DNA of 63,219 nt from Acidaminococcus sp. (GCA_019416065.1 DXYB01000008.1:1-63219), one strand, 5' to 3'; counted from the first letter of the stretch, positions 34,331-43,818 are shown. A program made the numbers and translations. The notes: a model not told the origin generated them from the sequence alone.

Positions 34331-36184
34331 ATGTCTAAAATTATTGGTATTGACTTAGGAACCACAAACTCCGTCGTTGCTGTTATGGAAGGCGGTGAAC
34401 CGACGGTAATCACCAACCAAGAAGGCAGCCGTCTGACCCCTTCTGTAATTGGTTTTACAAAAAATGGGGAAAGACTGGTAGGCCAACTGGCAAAACGGCA
34501 AGCCATTTCTAACCCGGAACGGACCATCAGCTCTATCAAACGGCACATGGGCACCCGCTATACGGTGACCATTGATGGCAAAGACTATACCCCGGAACAG
34601 ATTTCTGCTATGATCCTGGAAAAACTGAAAGGGGATGCGGAACGGTATCTGGGCGAAAAGGTGACGGAAGCCGTAATTACGGTGCCGGCCTACTTTAACG
34701 ACAGCCAGCGGCAGGCCACCAAGGACGCCGGCAAGATTGCCGGACTGGAAGTCAAACGGATCATCAATGAACCGACGGCTGCAGCCTTGGCGTATGGAAT
34801 TGATAAATCCGATAACCATACCATCCTGGTCTACGACTTAGGCGGCGGGACCTTTGATGTGTCCATCTTGGAATTGGGCGATGGGGTCTTTGAAGTAAAA
34901 TCCACCAACGGGGATACCCACCTGGGCGGCGATGATTTCGACCAGCGCGTGATGGATTGGATGGTAGAAGAATTCAAGAAACAAAATGGAGTGGATCTGT
35001 CCGCCGATAAGATGGCCATGCAGCGGATTCGTGAAGCGGCTGAAAAAGCCAAGATTGAATTGTCCAGCATGATGACCACCAATATCAACCTGCCGTTCAT
35101 TTCTGCCGGCGCTAACGGACCGCTCCACTTGGATCTGGACCTGACCCGTGCAAAATTTGATGAAATGACCAGCGACCTGGTTGACCGGACCTTTACCTGT
35201 GTGAATAAGGCCTTGAGTGATGCAGGACTGGCACCAAAAGATATTAACAAAGTACTGCTGGTGGGCGGTTCTTCTCGTATCCCTGCAGTGCAGGAAGCCA
35301 TTAAACGGACCTTGGGCCAAGAACCGGCGCACGGCGTAAACCCGGATGAATGTGTGGCTATGGGTGCTGCCATCCAGGCGGGCGTACTGGCCGGGGATGT
35401 GAAAGACGTACTGCTGCTGGATGTAACCCCGCTCTCTTTGGGGATTGAAACCATGGGCGGCGTTATGACCAAGATCATTGACCGGAACACCACGATTCCG
35501 ACCAGCAAGAGCCAGGTATTTTCTACGGCAACCGACAATCAGCCCTCTGTGGACATCCATGTGCTCCAGGGCGAACGGGGCATGGCGGCGGACAACAAGA
35601 CGCTGGGCCGTTTTGAACTGGGCGGGATTGCTCCGGCTCCCCGTGGCGTGCCCCAAATCGAAGTGACGTTTGATATTGATGCCAACGGCATTGTGAACGT
35701 AAGCGCCAAGGATAAAGGAACTGGCAAGGAACAGAAGATCACCATCAGCAATTCCGGCTCCCTCAGCAAGGATGAAGTGGACCGGATGGTGAAAGAAGCC
35801 CAGGCCAGCGAAGCGGAAGATAAGAAACGCAAGGAAGCTGCCGACGCTAAGAACCAGGCAGATACCCTGATTTACCAGGCTGAAAAGACCTGCAAAGACG
35901 TAGCTGGCAAAGGCTATGATGATAAGATCAAGAAGGTAGAAGATGCTGTTAAGGCGCTGAAGGATACGCTGCAAGGCGGCGACACCGAAGCCATTAAGAA
36001 AGGCACCGAGGATCTGCAGAAACCGCTGTATGAACTGAGTGCAGAACTGTATAAACAAAACCAGCAGGATGCTGCGGCTCAAGGTGCAGCCCAGAATGCT
36101 GGTGCTCAGCAGAATGCCGGCAGCGAAAAGAAAGCCGACGACGACGTAGTGGACGCAGAAGTTGTGGACGACGATAAGAAATAA
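34331..36184 (+). CDS. dnaK: chaperone DnaK (Hsp70)
   Basis: A 617-residue Hsp70. The ATPase domain starts with IIGIDLGTTNSVVAVMEGG and contains VPAYFNDSQRQATKDAG, IINEPTAAALAYG and LVGGSSRIPAVQ. The substrate-binding domain has the usual DVTPLSLGIET and a Gln/Ala-rich lid tail ending in acidic VVDAEVVDDDKK. The N-terminal domain lacks the extra loop found in Gram-negative DnaK, as in Gram-positive and Negativicute proteins. GAGGAGG precedes ATG 34331. Confidence 0.98.
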   Translation: MSKIIGIDLGTTNSVVAVMEGGEPTVITNQEGSRLTPSVIGFTKNGERLVGQLAKRQAISNPERTISSIKRHMGTRYTVTIDGKDYTPEQISAMILEKLKGDAERYLGEKVTEAVITVPAYFNDSQRQATKDAGKIAGLEVKRIINEPTAAALAYGIDKSDNHTILVYDLGGGTFDVSILELGDGVFEVKSTNGDTHLGGDDFDQRVMDWMVEEFKKQNGVDLSADKMAMQRIREAAEKAKIELSSMMTTNINLPFISAGANGPLHLDLDLTRAKFDEMTSDLVDRTFTCVNKALSDAGLAPKDINKVLLVGGSSRIPAVQEAIKRTLGQEPAHGVNPDECVAMGAAIQAGVLAGDVKDVLLLDVTPLSLGIETMGGVMTKIIDRNTTIPTSKSQVFSTATDNQPSVDIHVLQGERGMAADNKTLGRFELGGIAPAPRGVPQIEVTFDIDANGIVNVSAKDKGTGKEQKITISNSGSLSKDEVDRMVKEAQASEAEDKKRKEAADAKNQADTLIYQAEKTCKDVAGKGYDDKIKKVEDAVKALKDTLQGGDTEAIKKGTEDLQKPLYELSAELYKQNQQDAAAQGAAQNAGAQQNAGSEKKADDDVVDAEVVDDDKK

Positions 36185-36207
36185 ACTTTTCCTAGAGGGA
36201 GTTACGG

Positions 36208-37377
36208 ATGGCAGACAAGAGAGATTATTATGAAGTGCTGGGGGTTTCTAAAACAGCCACAGAAGATGAGCTGAAAAAGGCTTACCGCAAACTGGCACGC
36301 AAGTACCATCCCGACCTGAATAAGGATGATCCCCAGGCAGCAGATAAATTCAAAGAAGTGAATGAGGCGTACAGTGTCCTGTCCGACGCCCAAAAGAGAG
36401 CGGCCTATGACCAATATGGCCATGCCGCTTTCCAGCAGGGCGGCGGAGGCGCTGGCGGCAATCCTTTCGGCGGTTTCCAGGGCTTTGGTGGCTCGTTTGG
36501 CGGGGAAGGCATGGACGACATCTTCAATATGTTCTTTGGAGGTGCTGGCCGTGGCGGTTCTCGTCGACAGGCGGACAATGGACCCCGGCAAGGGTCCGAT
36601 CTGCGGATGGACATGCAGATTACCTTTGAGGAAGCGGCCTTTGGAACGGAGAAGAAAGTCCGCCTGAACCGGGAAGAAGAATGTGAAACCTGCCATGGCT
36701 CCGGTTCGGCAGCAGGCTATTCCCCGGAAACCTGTCCGGATTGTCACGGTACAGGCGAAATCCGGGTAACACAGAATTCCCTTTTCGGGCAAGTGGTGAA
36801 TGTGCGGGCCTGTCCCAGATGCCATGGTACGGGCAAGATTGTAACCCATCCTTGTAAGGACTGCCATGGTACGGGCCGTGTGAAAAAGAAGAGAACCTTG
36901 ACGGTGAAAATCCCTGCGGGCGTGGACAATGGATCCCGTTTGCGGGTGTCCGGCGAAGGCGAGGCAGGAATCCGGGGTGGCCGTGCCGGGGATCTGTACG
37001 TGTATTTGTACGTGAAGCCCCACAAGTTCTTTGAACGGGATGGCACTACGGTGAGCTGCGAAGTCCCCATCAGCATTGTGCAGGCTACGCTGGGGGCTGA
37101 GATTGAAGTGCCTACCTTGTACGGCAAGGTCAGCGTAAAGGTTCCGGAAGGGACCCAGCCGGGCCGGGTATTGCGGCTGCGGGATAAAGGCATTCCGTCC
37201 CTGCGGACAGGGCAAAAGGGCGATGAGATGATCCGGCTGAAAGTCGTGATCCCGACAGGATTGTCCGATGCCCAAAAAGATGCCTTGCGGAAATTTGGGG
37301 AAACCAGCGGGAACAATATCAACCCAGAAGAAAAGGGCTTTCTCAACAAAATCAAAGATTTCTTAAAGAAAAAATAG
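36208..37377 (+). CDS. dnaJ: chaperone DnaJ (Hsp40)
   Basis: A 389-residue type I J-protein that stimulates DnaK ATPase. It has a J domain with the HPD tripeptide in KYHPDLNKDD, a Gly/Phe-rich linker (GGFQGFGGSFGGEG), four zinc motifs (CETCHGSG, CPDCHGTG, CPRCHGTG, CKDCHGTG) and two beta-barrel substrate domains. All family features are intact. It ends the heat-shock operon; a terminator follows at once. Confidence 0.98.
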   Translation: MADKRDYYEVLGVSKTATEDELKKAYRKLARKYHPDLNKDDPQAADKFKEVNEAYSVLSDAQKRAAYDQYGHAAFQQGGGGAGGNPFGGFQGFGGSFGGEGMDDIFNMFFGGAGRGGSRRQADNGPRQGSDLRMDMQITFEEAAFGTEKKVRLNREEECETCHGSGSAAGYSPETCPDCHGTGEIRVTQNSLFGQVVNVRACPRCHGTGKIVTHPCKDCHGTGRVKKKRTLTVKIPAGVDNGSRLRVSGEGEAGIRGGRAGDLYVYLYVKPHKFFERDGTTVSCEVPISIVQATLGAEIEVPTLYGKVSVKVPEGTQPGRVLRLRDKGIPSLRTGQKGDEMIRLKVVIPTGLSDAQKDALRKFGETSGNNINPEEKGFLNKIKDFLKKK

Positions 37378-37380
37378 CAC

Positions 37381-37410
37381 AAAGCTCCTCTGGCAGCAGG
37401 GGAGCTTTTA
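37381..37410 (+). terminator. terminator of the heat-shock operon
   Basis: AAAGCTCC (37381-37388) and GGAGCTTT (37401-37408) form a perfect stem; the tail is short (TTA). Confidence 0.75.
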
Positions 37411-37473
37411 AAATGGGCAAAGAAACTATATAATGAAGTGGAGAGAAACTTATCTCGGCAGGAGGGATTCATC

Positions 37474-38001
37474 ATGAATGAAGTGCTAAAAGCGATGAAA
37501 GAGCGGCGCAGTATCCATAAATTTACAGCGGAAATGCCGCCTAAAAAAGCCATCGAGGAAATTATCGAAGCGGGCCTGTATGCGCCCAGCGGGAAAAACC
37601 ACCAGGAGAGCCTTATCATCGCTGTGACCAATCAGGAATGGCGAAATAAAATTGCTAAGGCAAACTGCAAAATCGGCGGCTGGAAAGAGGATTTCGACCC
37701 GTTCTATGGGGCGCCTGTTATTTTAATCGTATTGTCCGACAAAAATGATAGCAACCACATTTATGACGGGGCCCTGACCATGGGGAATATGCTGCTGGCA
37801 GCCCACGCCCTTGGCCTGGGGAGCATTTGGATCAACCGGGCTAAAGAAGAATTTGAACAGGAAGCGTTTCAAACGTTTCTGAAGGACTTGGGCATTAAAG
37901 GTGAATGGGAAGGCATTGGCCATTGTGCGGTGGGCTATATTGCTGGAGATAGGCCCAAAGCATCGCCCCGGAAACCCAACCGGGTATATTGGGTGGAATA
38001 A
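37474..38001 (+). CDS. nitroreductase family protein (first of two)
   Basis: A 175-residue FMN-dependent oxidoreductase. The start MNEVLKAMKERRSIHKF carries the Arg/Ser FMN phosphate contact of the family; GLYAPSGKNHQE and NMLLAAHALGLGSIWINRAK follow. Such enzymes use NAD(P)H to reduce nitro groups, quinones or flavins; the natural substrate is unknown. ATG 37474 follows GCAGGAGG. A -10 TATAAT stands at 37429-37434. A second member of the family starts 23 bases after it, probably one operon. Confidence 0.88.
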   Translation: MNEVLKAMKERRSIHKFTAEMPPKKAIEEIIEAGLYAPSGKNHQESLIIAVTNQEWRNKIAKANCKIGGWKEDFDPFYGAPVILIVLSDKNDSNHIYDGALTMGNMLLAAHALGLGSIWINRAKEEFEQEAFQTFLKDLGIKGEWEGIGHCAVGYIAGDRPKASPRKPNRVYWVE

Positions 38002-38024
38002 ATAGAAAATATAGGAGAAAAACC

Positions 38025-38519
38025 ATGAATGCTATTTTTTCGAGGGTGAGTATTCGTAAGTACGAAGACAGGGATGTGGAAAAAGAAAAAATAGAGCAGA
38101 TTTTGCGGGCGGCTATGCAAAGTCCTTCTGCAGGAAATCAGCAGCCCTGGGAATTTATCGTTGTTCGGGATAAAGTCATTCTGGCGAAACTAGCGACCAT
38201 CAGCGAATATTCCGGCCCGGTAGCCAATGCTCCCGTTGCCATTGTGAACGTGTGCAACCCCAATAATAAACCCTTTGCCCAGGTAGCCCCGGTGGATATG
38301 GCTATCTGCACAGAACATGAGTGGCTGGAAGCGGCGGACTTGGGATTGGGCGCCGTGTGGATCGGCGTCAGCCCCTTTGAGGATCGGATAAAAAAGGCCA
38401 GTGAGATTTTGGGCTTAACCGGTGGCAAGTACGTATTTTCCATTCTCCCCTTGGGCTACCCGGCACAAGAACGGACACAAAAAGACCGCTGGCATCCAGA
38501 ACGGATTAGCGAGCGGTGA
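38025..38519 (+). CDS. nitroreductase family protein (second of two)
   Basis: A 164-residue FMN enzyme with SRVSIRKYEDRDVEKEKIEQ at the front, AAMQSPSAGNQQPWEFIV and a later AADLGLGAVWIGV. It is similar in plan to the preceding protein but not a close copy, so the tandem pair is an old duplication or two separate acquisitions. ATG 38025 has AGGAG upstream; the frame extended to 37989 would overlap the first gene. Nitroreductases of this size are common in gut anaerobes. Confidence 0.88.
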   Translation: MNAIFSRVSIRKYEDRDVEKEKIEQILRAAMQSPSAGNQQPWEFIVVRDKVILAKLATISEYSGPVANAPVAIVNVCNPNNKPFAQVAPVDMAICTEHEWLEAADLGLGAVWIGVSPFEDRIKKASEILGLTGGKYVFSILPLGYPAQERTQKDRWHPERISER

Positions 38520-38566
38520 AACAGGTATACACTTTGTACAAAAATATACAAACCATCTGCTTTTAG

Positions 38567-38595
38567 TTGCGGAATTCATGTGACAGTGCTATAAT
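38567..38595 (+). promoter_or_regulatory. promoter of the rimP-nusA-infB operon
   Basis: TTGCGG (38567-38572), 17-bp spacer, TATAAT (38590-38595). Confidence 0.75.
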
Positions 38596-38622
38596 AGATA
38601 AGAAAACTGAGGCAGACCTTAG

Positions 38623-38648
38623 AGAGTGGGTATTTAATACCCGCTCTT
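38623..38648 (+). promoter_or_regulatory. leader hairpin before rimP
   Basis: AGAG-T-GGGTA (38623-38632) pairs with TACCC-G-CTCT (38638-38647), followed by TTCGTTT. It stands in the 5' leader, about 25 bases after the likely start point. It may be an attenuator or a NusA-sensitive pause, since nusA is in this operon. Confidence 0.5.
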
Positions 38649-38682
38649 TCGTTTACTAGGAAAGAAGCAGGTAGGTGTCTGG

Positions 38683-39144
38683 ATGGATAAAAAACAAATT
38701 GCGGCAAAGGTGGAGACACTCGTCACGCCCATTGTAGCGGAAATGGGCTTGGAACTGGTGGATGTGGAGTATGTCCGGGAACGGGAATGGTACCTCCGGG
38801 TCTACATCAACAAAGAAGGCGGCATCGATATTGATGACTGCTCTAACGTCAGCAGCATGCTGGCCAAAAAACTGGATGCGCTGGATTTTATTCCGGAAAA
38901 GTATTATCTGGAAGTTTCTTCCCCGGGAATTGACCGGCCCTTGAAAAAAGATAAGGATTTTTTGGCGCAGTATGGGCACCAGGTGGATTTGTCTTTTTTT
39001 GTTCCCTATGAAGGGAAAAAACAGCTGACGGCCGTGCTGAAGTCCCATGATGACACCGTACTTGTTCTCACGAACAGTAAGAATAAAGAAATAACCATAG
39101 AACGCAACCTGATTGCATCTGTGAAACCCCATATTGATTTTTAA
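38683..39144 (+). CDS. rimP: ribosome maturation factor RimP
   Basis: A 153-residue factor for 30S subunit assembly. Conserved blocks are present: GLELVDVEYVREREWYLRVY, DDCSNVSSMLAKKLDAL, and YYLEVSSPGIDRPLKKDKDF. The C-terminal SH3-like domain covers the last 60 residues. It is the first gene of the translation-factor operon in the standard order rimP-nusA-rnpM-ylxQ-infB-rbfA. Confidence 0.95.
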   Translation: MDKKQIAAKVETLVTPIVAEMGLELVDVEYVREREWYLRVYINKEGGIDIDDCSNVSSMLAKKLDALDFIPEKYYLEVSSPGIDRPLKKDKDFLAQYGHQVDLSFFVPYEGKKQLTAVLKSHDDTVLVLTNSKNKEITIERNLIASVKPHIDF

Positions 39145-39168
39145 ATGGCGCAAGGAGGAGATAGACAA

Positions 39169-40257
39169 GTGAATGCGGATTTCGTAAATGCCATTGCGCT
39201 AGTGGCAAAGGAAAAAAATATTTCTCCGGAAGTCCTGTACAGTGCGGTGGAAGAGGCCTTGATTACCGCCTATAAGAAGAATTTTGGGTCTGCGCAAAAT
39301 GTACGGGTTTCTCTGAACCGGGAAAACGGAGAAATTCATGTATATTCCCAGAAAAAAGTAGTCCAAGAATGCACCAATTCGGCTACGGAAATGAGCCTAG
39401 CTGATGCCCAAAAGCTGGATCCCCATTATCAGGAAGGGGACATTCTGGAAGAAGAAATTACGCCCAAGAATTTTGGCCGTATCGCTGCCCAAAATGCTAA
39501 ACAAGTGATTGTGCAGCGGATCCGGGAAGCAGAACGCAACCGGGTATATGAGCGGTATTCTGACAGGGAAAATGATATTGTAACAGGTACAGTAGAACGC
39601 ATTGAAGGGCATAACGTCTTTGTGGATCTAGGTACGACCGAAGGCGTGCTGCTGGCCAGTGAGCAGATTCCCCGGGAAAAATATGAATACCATCAGCGGC
39701 TGAAATGTTATGTGCTGGAAGTGAAAAAAACGGCCAAAGGGCCTCAAGTGATTTTATCCCGCACCCATCCCGGCCTTTTGAAACGGCTGTTTGAACTGGA
39801 AGTGGGAGAAATCCAGGATGGAACGGTGGTCATTGATTCCGTGGCCCGGGAACCCGGCATGCGGAGCAAACTTGCGGTGCACAGCAATAATCCCAGCGTG
39901 GACCCGGTAGGGGCTTGTGTAGGGCCTAAAGGCATCCGGGTGCGGAACGTGGTGGATGAACTGCGCGGGGAAAAGATTGATATTGTAAAATATAGCGAAG
40001 ATCCGGAAGAGTATGTGGCTAATGCCCTGTCTCCTTCTAAAGTGGTTTCTGCTACGGCGTATCCGGAAGAAAAACTATGCCGGATCATCGTACCGGATTA
40101 CCAGTTGTCCTTAGCCATTGGCAAGGAAGGGCAGAATGCGAGACTTGCCGCTAAGCTTACCGGTTGGAAAATTGATATAAAAAGTGAAAGCCAGGCAGCC
40201 GAACAGGCGCTGGAAAATCCAGAGGAAACAGCACAGGCTGACGAGGAAGACGTATGA
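39169..40257 (+). CDS. nusA: transcription termination/antitermination factor NusA
   Basis: About 362 residues. GTG 39169 is preferred because AAGGAGG lies ten bases upstream; ATG 39145 abuts the rimP stop. The N-terminal RNA polymerase-binding domain, S1 domain (GTVERIEGHNVFVDLGTTEG), KH1 (DPVGACVGPKGIRVRNVVDE) and KH2 (LAIGKEGQNARLAAKLTGWK) are all present. There are no C-terminal acidic repeats, the usual short Firmicute form. It couples pausing, termination and antitermination. Confidence 0.97.
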   Translation: MNADFVNAIALVAKEKNISPEVLYSAVEEALITAYKKNFGSAQNVRVSLNRENGEIHVYSQKKVVQECTNSATEMSLADAQKLDPHYQEGDILEEEITPKNFGRIAAQNAKQVIVQRIREAERNRVYERYSDRENDIVTGTVERIEGHNVFVDLGTTEGVLLASEQIPREKYEYHQRLKCYVLEVKKTAKGPQVILSRTHPGLLKRLFELEVGEIQDGTVVIDSVAREPGMRSKLAVHSNNPSVDPVGACVGPKGIRVRNVVDELRGEKIDIVKYSEDPEEYVANALSPSKVVSATAYPEEKLCRIIVPDYQLSLAIGKEGQNARLAAKLTGWKIDIKSESQAAEQALENPEETAQADEEDV

Positions 40258-40526
40258 AGGTACGGAAAATTCCCCAACGGACCTGCATTGGTTGCGGACA
40301 GGTGAAAGACAAGAAGAAAATGGTTCGGATTGTCCGGTCTCCTCAAGGGGACATCAGCCTGGATCGCAGCGGCAAGAAACCGGGACGGGGTGCTTATGTA
40401 TGTGAGGAAGCGTCTTGTATAGAAAAGGCCTTTCAAAGCAAAGCCCTGGAAAAGGCCTTGCAGGTAAAAGTCCCGGCGGAAGTAAAAGAAAAACTGCTCA
40501 TGGAGCTGACCCATGAAAACGGATAA
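40254..40526 (+). CDS. rnpM: RnpM/YlxR family protein
   Basis: A 90-residue RNA-binding protein with the YlxR signature: RKIPQRTCIGCGQVKDKKKM, then KPGRGAYVCEEASCIEKAF. The cysteines CxxC and C-x4-C are conserved. In Firmicutes the protein has been reported to bind the RNase P RNA and modulate it, hence RnpM. It overlaps nusA by four bases and the L7Ae-like gene by 14, so the three are translationally coupled. Confidence 0.93.
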   Translation: MKVRKIPQRTCIGCGQVKDKKKMVRIVRSPQGDISLDRSGKKPGRGAYVCEEASCIEKAFQSKALEKALQVKVPAEVKEKLLMELTHENG

Positions 40527-40809
40527 GGAGCTCTGCTTTGCGTTGGGTCTTGCCCAACGGGCAGGAAAACTGGCATCAGGAGAACAAACGGTAGAAACCT
40601 ACCTGAAAAAAGGCAAAGGCAAATACCTTTTGCTGGCCACAGATGCCTCTCCTCGCACAAGTAAGCGGCTGGAAGAAGTGTGTACGGCGATGGACGTTCC
40701 CTTTGGGAGAGCCCTGGATTGTGTGCAGATGGGGGACGCAATCGGGAAATCCCCGCGGGCTGCCGTGCTGCTGTTAGATCATCAGTTTATGAAATTGCTG
40801 GGAGTTTGA
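40513..40809 (+). CDS. L7Ae-family RNA-binding protein YlxQ
   Basis: A 98-residue protein of the L7Ae/L30e fold (LGLAQRAGKLASGEQTVE, YLLLATDASPRTSKRLEEV, DAIGKSPRAAVLLLD). Members bind kink-turn RNA; the bacterial YlxQ has no settled role but is always in the nusA-infB operon of Firmicutes. It overlaps rnpM by 14 bases and is followed after 15 bases by infB. Confidence 0.9.
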   Translation: MKTDKELCFALGLAQRAGKLASGEQTVETYLKKGKGKYLLLATDASPRTSKRLEEVCTAMDVPFGRALDCVQMGDAIGKSPRAAVLLLDHQFMKLLGV

Positions 40810-40824
40810 TATGGAGGTGTGCGG

Positions 40825-43422
40825 ATGGCAAAAGATAAATATAGAATTTACGAAATCGCCAAGGAACTGGACCTGGATACGAAAAAGGTTTTGAACTTCC
40901 TGGCGGATCATAAGATTGCCGTGAAGGGGAATTTCAGCACGGTAGAAAAAAGTGTACGGGATATGGTGGTTGCCGGCATGAAAACCCACCAGGAGAAAGT
41001 AGCGCCGGTGAAAGAAGCGGCCCAACGGCTGCAAACTAAGGCAGCCCAAATGATGAAACCGGTGGTGGATAAAGTCGCCCAGGTAAAAAGCGACGTAGCA
41101 GCCGGTAAAGCTGCGATCAAAGCAAACCACGCCCGGCAAAATAGTGCGCCGCAAACGGCACAACGGACCTCAAATGACCGCACCCCGCGCAGCGATAACC
41201 GGGATATGCGGGGCAGTCGTTTCCATAACGAGCCGCGCAATGACCGCACTGGCGGACGTCCTAATGCCGGTAGTGTGCGTCGTGATGGCGTGCGCAGCGA
41301 CAACCGGGGCAACCAAAACCGGGAGGGCAGAAACGAGCGGGGGAGCCGGCCCCAAAACGGGGACAGAAACCGGAATGCCTCCGGGAACCGTTTTGCCCAC
41401 AACGATAGACCTGGCAGCGGCGGACAAAATCGCAACACTAGCGGCCGGAAATCGTTTGGAAACCGTACTGGTTCGTCCGCCCCTGTGGGGATGAACAGCA
41501 CCCATGCGGGGAAAGACCAGGGACGGCGTAACAACCGGAACGAAAAAAGAGAAAAGATCAAGGGCTCGTATGCGTCTAGGGATAGTCGTCCGATGCACAG
41601 TGCCGGTCATGACATGAAGCATCGGCACAATACCAATGCGAAAAACACAGCCCCGGTACAGAAAAAGGTGGAAGCCGTGCATCCTGCCAGTGTAGAAGTG
41701 GGCGAAAGCATTAGCGTCAAAGATTTTGCCAAACTGCTAGGCCGGGAAGCCACGGAATTAATCAAAAAACTGTTCATGTTGGGCAAAATGGTGACCATCA
41801 ACCAGGAAATTGACCATGATACCGCTACGCTGGTGGGTATGGAATTTAACTGTGAGGTCAAAGAGCCACCGCCTGAGGTGGATCCTACGGAAGTACCAGA
41901 AGTAGAGGATGATCCTAAACTGCGCGTGCCACGGCCGCCGGTAGTGACGGTTATGGGCCACGTGGACCATGGTAAAACCTCCCTTTTGGATGCGATCCGC
42001 AAAACCAACGTGACGGCACGGGAAGCGGGCGGTATCACCCAGCACATCGGCGCGTATCGTGTCATTTGCCAAGGAAAACCCATCGTTTTCCTGGATACGC
42101 CAGGGCACGAAGCCTTTACGGCCATGCGGGCACGGGGCGCTCAGGTGACGGATATTGCGGTGCTGGTGGTGGCGGCCGATGACGGCGTGATGCCCCAGAC
42201 CATTGAAGCCATTAACCACGCCAAGGCCGCTAAGGTTCCCATTATCGTTGCCATTAATAAAATCGATAAAGAAGGGGCCAATCCGGATTTTGTGATGCAG
42301 CAGCTGTCCGAACAAGGCCTCATTCCGGAAGCCTGGGGCGGCGATACCATTATGGTACCGGTTTCTGCCCGGCAAAAGAATGGTATTTCCGATTTGCTGG
42401 AAATGATTCTTTTGGTAGCAGATATGCTGGAACTGAAGGCTAACCCCAATTTACCTGCTCATGGCACGATTATTGAAGCCAAACTGGATAAAGGCAGAGG
42501 CCCTGTGGCCACGATTTTGATTGATAGAGGAACGCTGCATATCGGCGATTCCATCTTAGCCGGCACCACGTACGGTAAAGTGCGTGCCATGGTAAACGAC
42601 CGGGGCGAAAAAGTGAAAAAAGCGCTGCCGTCCACCCCTGTGGAAGTGCTGGGCTTTAATGATGTCCCGGCAGCCGGCGATATCATGGATGCCTGCGAAG
42701 AGCATATTGCCCGCAGTGTGGCGGAAAAACGGCAAGGCAAACAGAAACTGGAAGAACAAAAGAGTACCAAAGTTTCCCTGGACGACATTTACAGCCGGAT
42801 TAAAGAAGGGGAACTAAAAGACCTGAACATCGTGGTTAAAGCAGATGTACAGGGCACCATCCAGGCCTTGGAACAGAGCCTGACCCGGATTAAGAACGAC
42901 GAAGTCAAAGTGGTGGTGGTTCACTCTGGAGTGGGCGCCATTAACGAAAGCGACGTGATGTTGGCCTCTGCTTCCAATGCACTGATCATCGGGTTTAACG
43001 TGCGTCCGGACGGGAATGCTCGTAAAGTGGCGGAACAAGAGAAAGTTGATATCCGTACCTACCGCGTGATTTACGATGCGTTAAATGACGTGGAAGCAGC
43101 CATTAAAGGCATGTTGGCACCGAAATTCAAGGAAAACATTATCGGGCATGTGGAAATCCGCAAAGTGATTCCCATTAACAAGATGCTGATTGCCGGAGCC
43201 TATGTAAAGGACGGGAAAATTAACCGTTCTGCCAAGATTCGCCTTGTGCGGGATGGCATTGTGGTGCATGAGGGAGAACTGGATTCTCTGCGCCGCTTTA
43301 AGGACGATGTGAAAGAAGTAGCGGCAAACTATGAGTGCGGCCTGACCCTGAAAGATTACCGGGACATCAAGGAAGGAGACCAACTGGAAGTCTACGAAAT
43401 GCAGGAGATTGCCCCGGAATAA
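40825..43422 (+). CDS. infB: translation initiation factor IF-2
   Basis: An 865-residue GTPase that places fMet-tRNA on the 30S subunit. ATG 40825 follows GGAGG. Residues 1-55 are the IF2N helix domain (YRIYEIAKELDLDTKKVL). A basic, disordered stretch rich in Arg, Asn, Gly and Ser follows (roughly 100-260). After a second IF2N-like motif (SVKDFAKLLGREATELIK) comes the G domain with GHVDHGKTSLLD, DTPGHEAF and NKIDKEGANPD, then domains II-IV. The core is normal; the long basic arm is more Arg/Asn-rich than in most Firmicutes. Confidence 0.97.
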   Translation: MAKDKYRIYEIAKELDLDTKKVLNFLADHKIAVKGNFSTVEKSVRDMVVAGMKTHQEKVAPVKEAAQRLQTKAAQMMKPVVDKVAQVKSDVAAGKAAIKANHARQNSAPQTAQRTSNDRTPRSDNRDMRGSRFHNEPRNDRTGGRPNAGSVRRDGVRSDNRGNQNREGRNERGSRPQNGDRNRNASGNRFAHNDRPGSGGQNRNTSGRKSFGNRTGSSAPVGMNSTHAGKDQGRRNNRNEKREKIKGSYASRDSRPMHSAGHDMKHRHNTNAKNTAPVQKKVEAVHPASVEVGESISVKDFAKLLGREATELIKKLFMLGKMVTINQEIDHDTATLVGMEFNCEVKEPPPEVDPTEVPEVEDDPKLRVPRPPVVTVMGHVDHGKTSLLDAIRKTNVTAREAGGITQHIGAYRVICQGKPIVFLDTPGHEAFTAMRARGAQVTDIAVLVVAADDGVMPQTIEAINHAKAAKVPIIVAINKIDKEGANPDFVMQQLSEQGLIPEAWGGDTIMVPVSARQKNGISDLLEMILLVADMLELKANPNLPAHGTIIEAKLDKGRGPVATILIDRGTLHIGDSILAGTTYGKVRAMVNDRGEKVKKALPSTPVEVLGFNDVPAAGDIMDACEEHIARSVAEKRQGKQKLEEQKSTKVSLDDIYSRIKEGELKDLNIVVKADVQGTIQALEQSLTRIKNDEVKVVVVHSGVGAINESDVMLASASNALIIGFNVRPDGNARKVAEQEKVDIRTYRVIYDALNDVEAAIKGMLAPKFKENIIGHVEIRKVIPINKMLIAGAYVKDGKINRSAKIRLVRDGIVVHEGELDSLRRFKDDVKEVAANYECGLTLKDYRDIKEGDQLEVYEMQEIAPE

Positions 43423-43434
43423 GGAGGACGTACG

Positions 43435-43818
43435 ATGTCGAAACTGCGAGCAGAAAAATTGCAGGCACTGATCAAACAAGAGCTAAGCACGATGCTGCTC
43501 CGGGATGTGAAAGACCCGCGGGTTAAATTTGTGACCATTACCAGTGTGGAAGTGAGTAACGATTTAAGCTATGCCAAGGTCTATGTGAGCCTTTTTGGCA
43601 GCAAGGAGCAGCAAGATCTGGCCTGGCAGGGCTTGCAACGGGGCGTGGGATTTTTTCGGACAGAAATTGCCAAACGCATCAACTTGCGGGTGGCTCCCAT
43701 CCTCAGTTTTCACAAAGACACTTCCCTGGAATACAGCGCCCATATTGAAGCCATCCTGCACGAACTGAAAGAAGAGGAAGCCCAGGAACAAGACCCTAAG
43801 GAAGCGCACCATGAGTAA
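43435..43818 (+). CDS. rbfA: ribosome-binding factor A
   Basis: A 127-residue KH-fold factor for 16S 5'-end processing and cold growth. It has RAEKLQALIKQELSTMLLRD, VTITSVEVSNDLSYAKVYVS and LRVAPILSFHKDTSLEYSAH, in the family's order. The C-terminal 18 residues are acidic. It lies 12 bases after infB and overlaps the nrnA gene by eight bases. Confidence 0.95.
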   Translation: MSKLRAEKLQALIKQELSTMLLRDVKDPRVKFVTITSVEVSNDLSYAKVYVSLFGSKEQQDLAWQGLQRGVGFFRTEIAKRINLRVAPILSFHKDTSLEYSAHIEAILHELKEEEAQEQDPKEAHHE

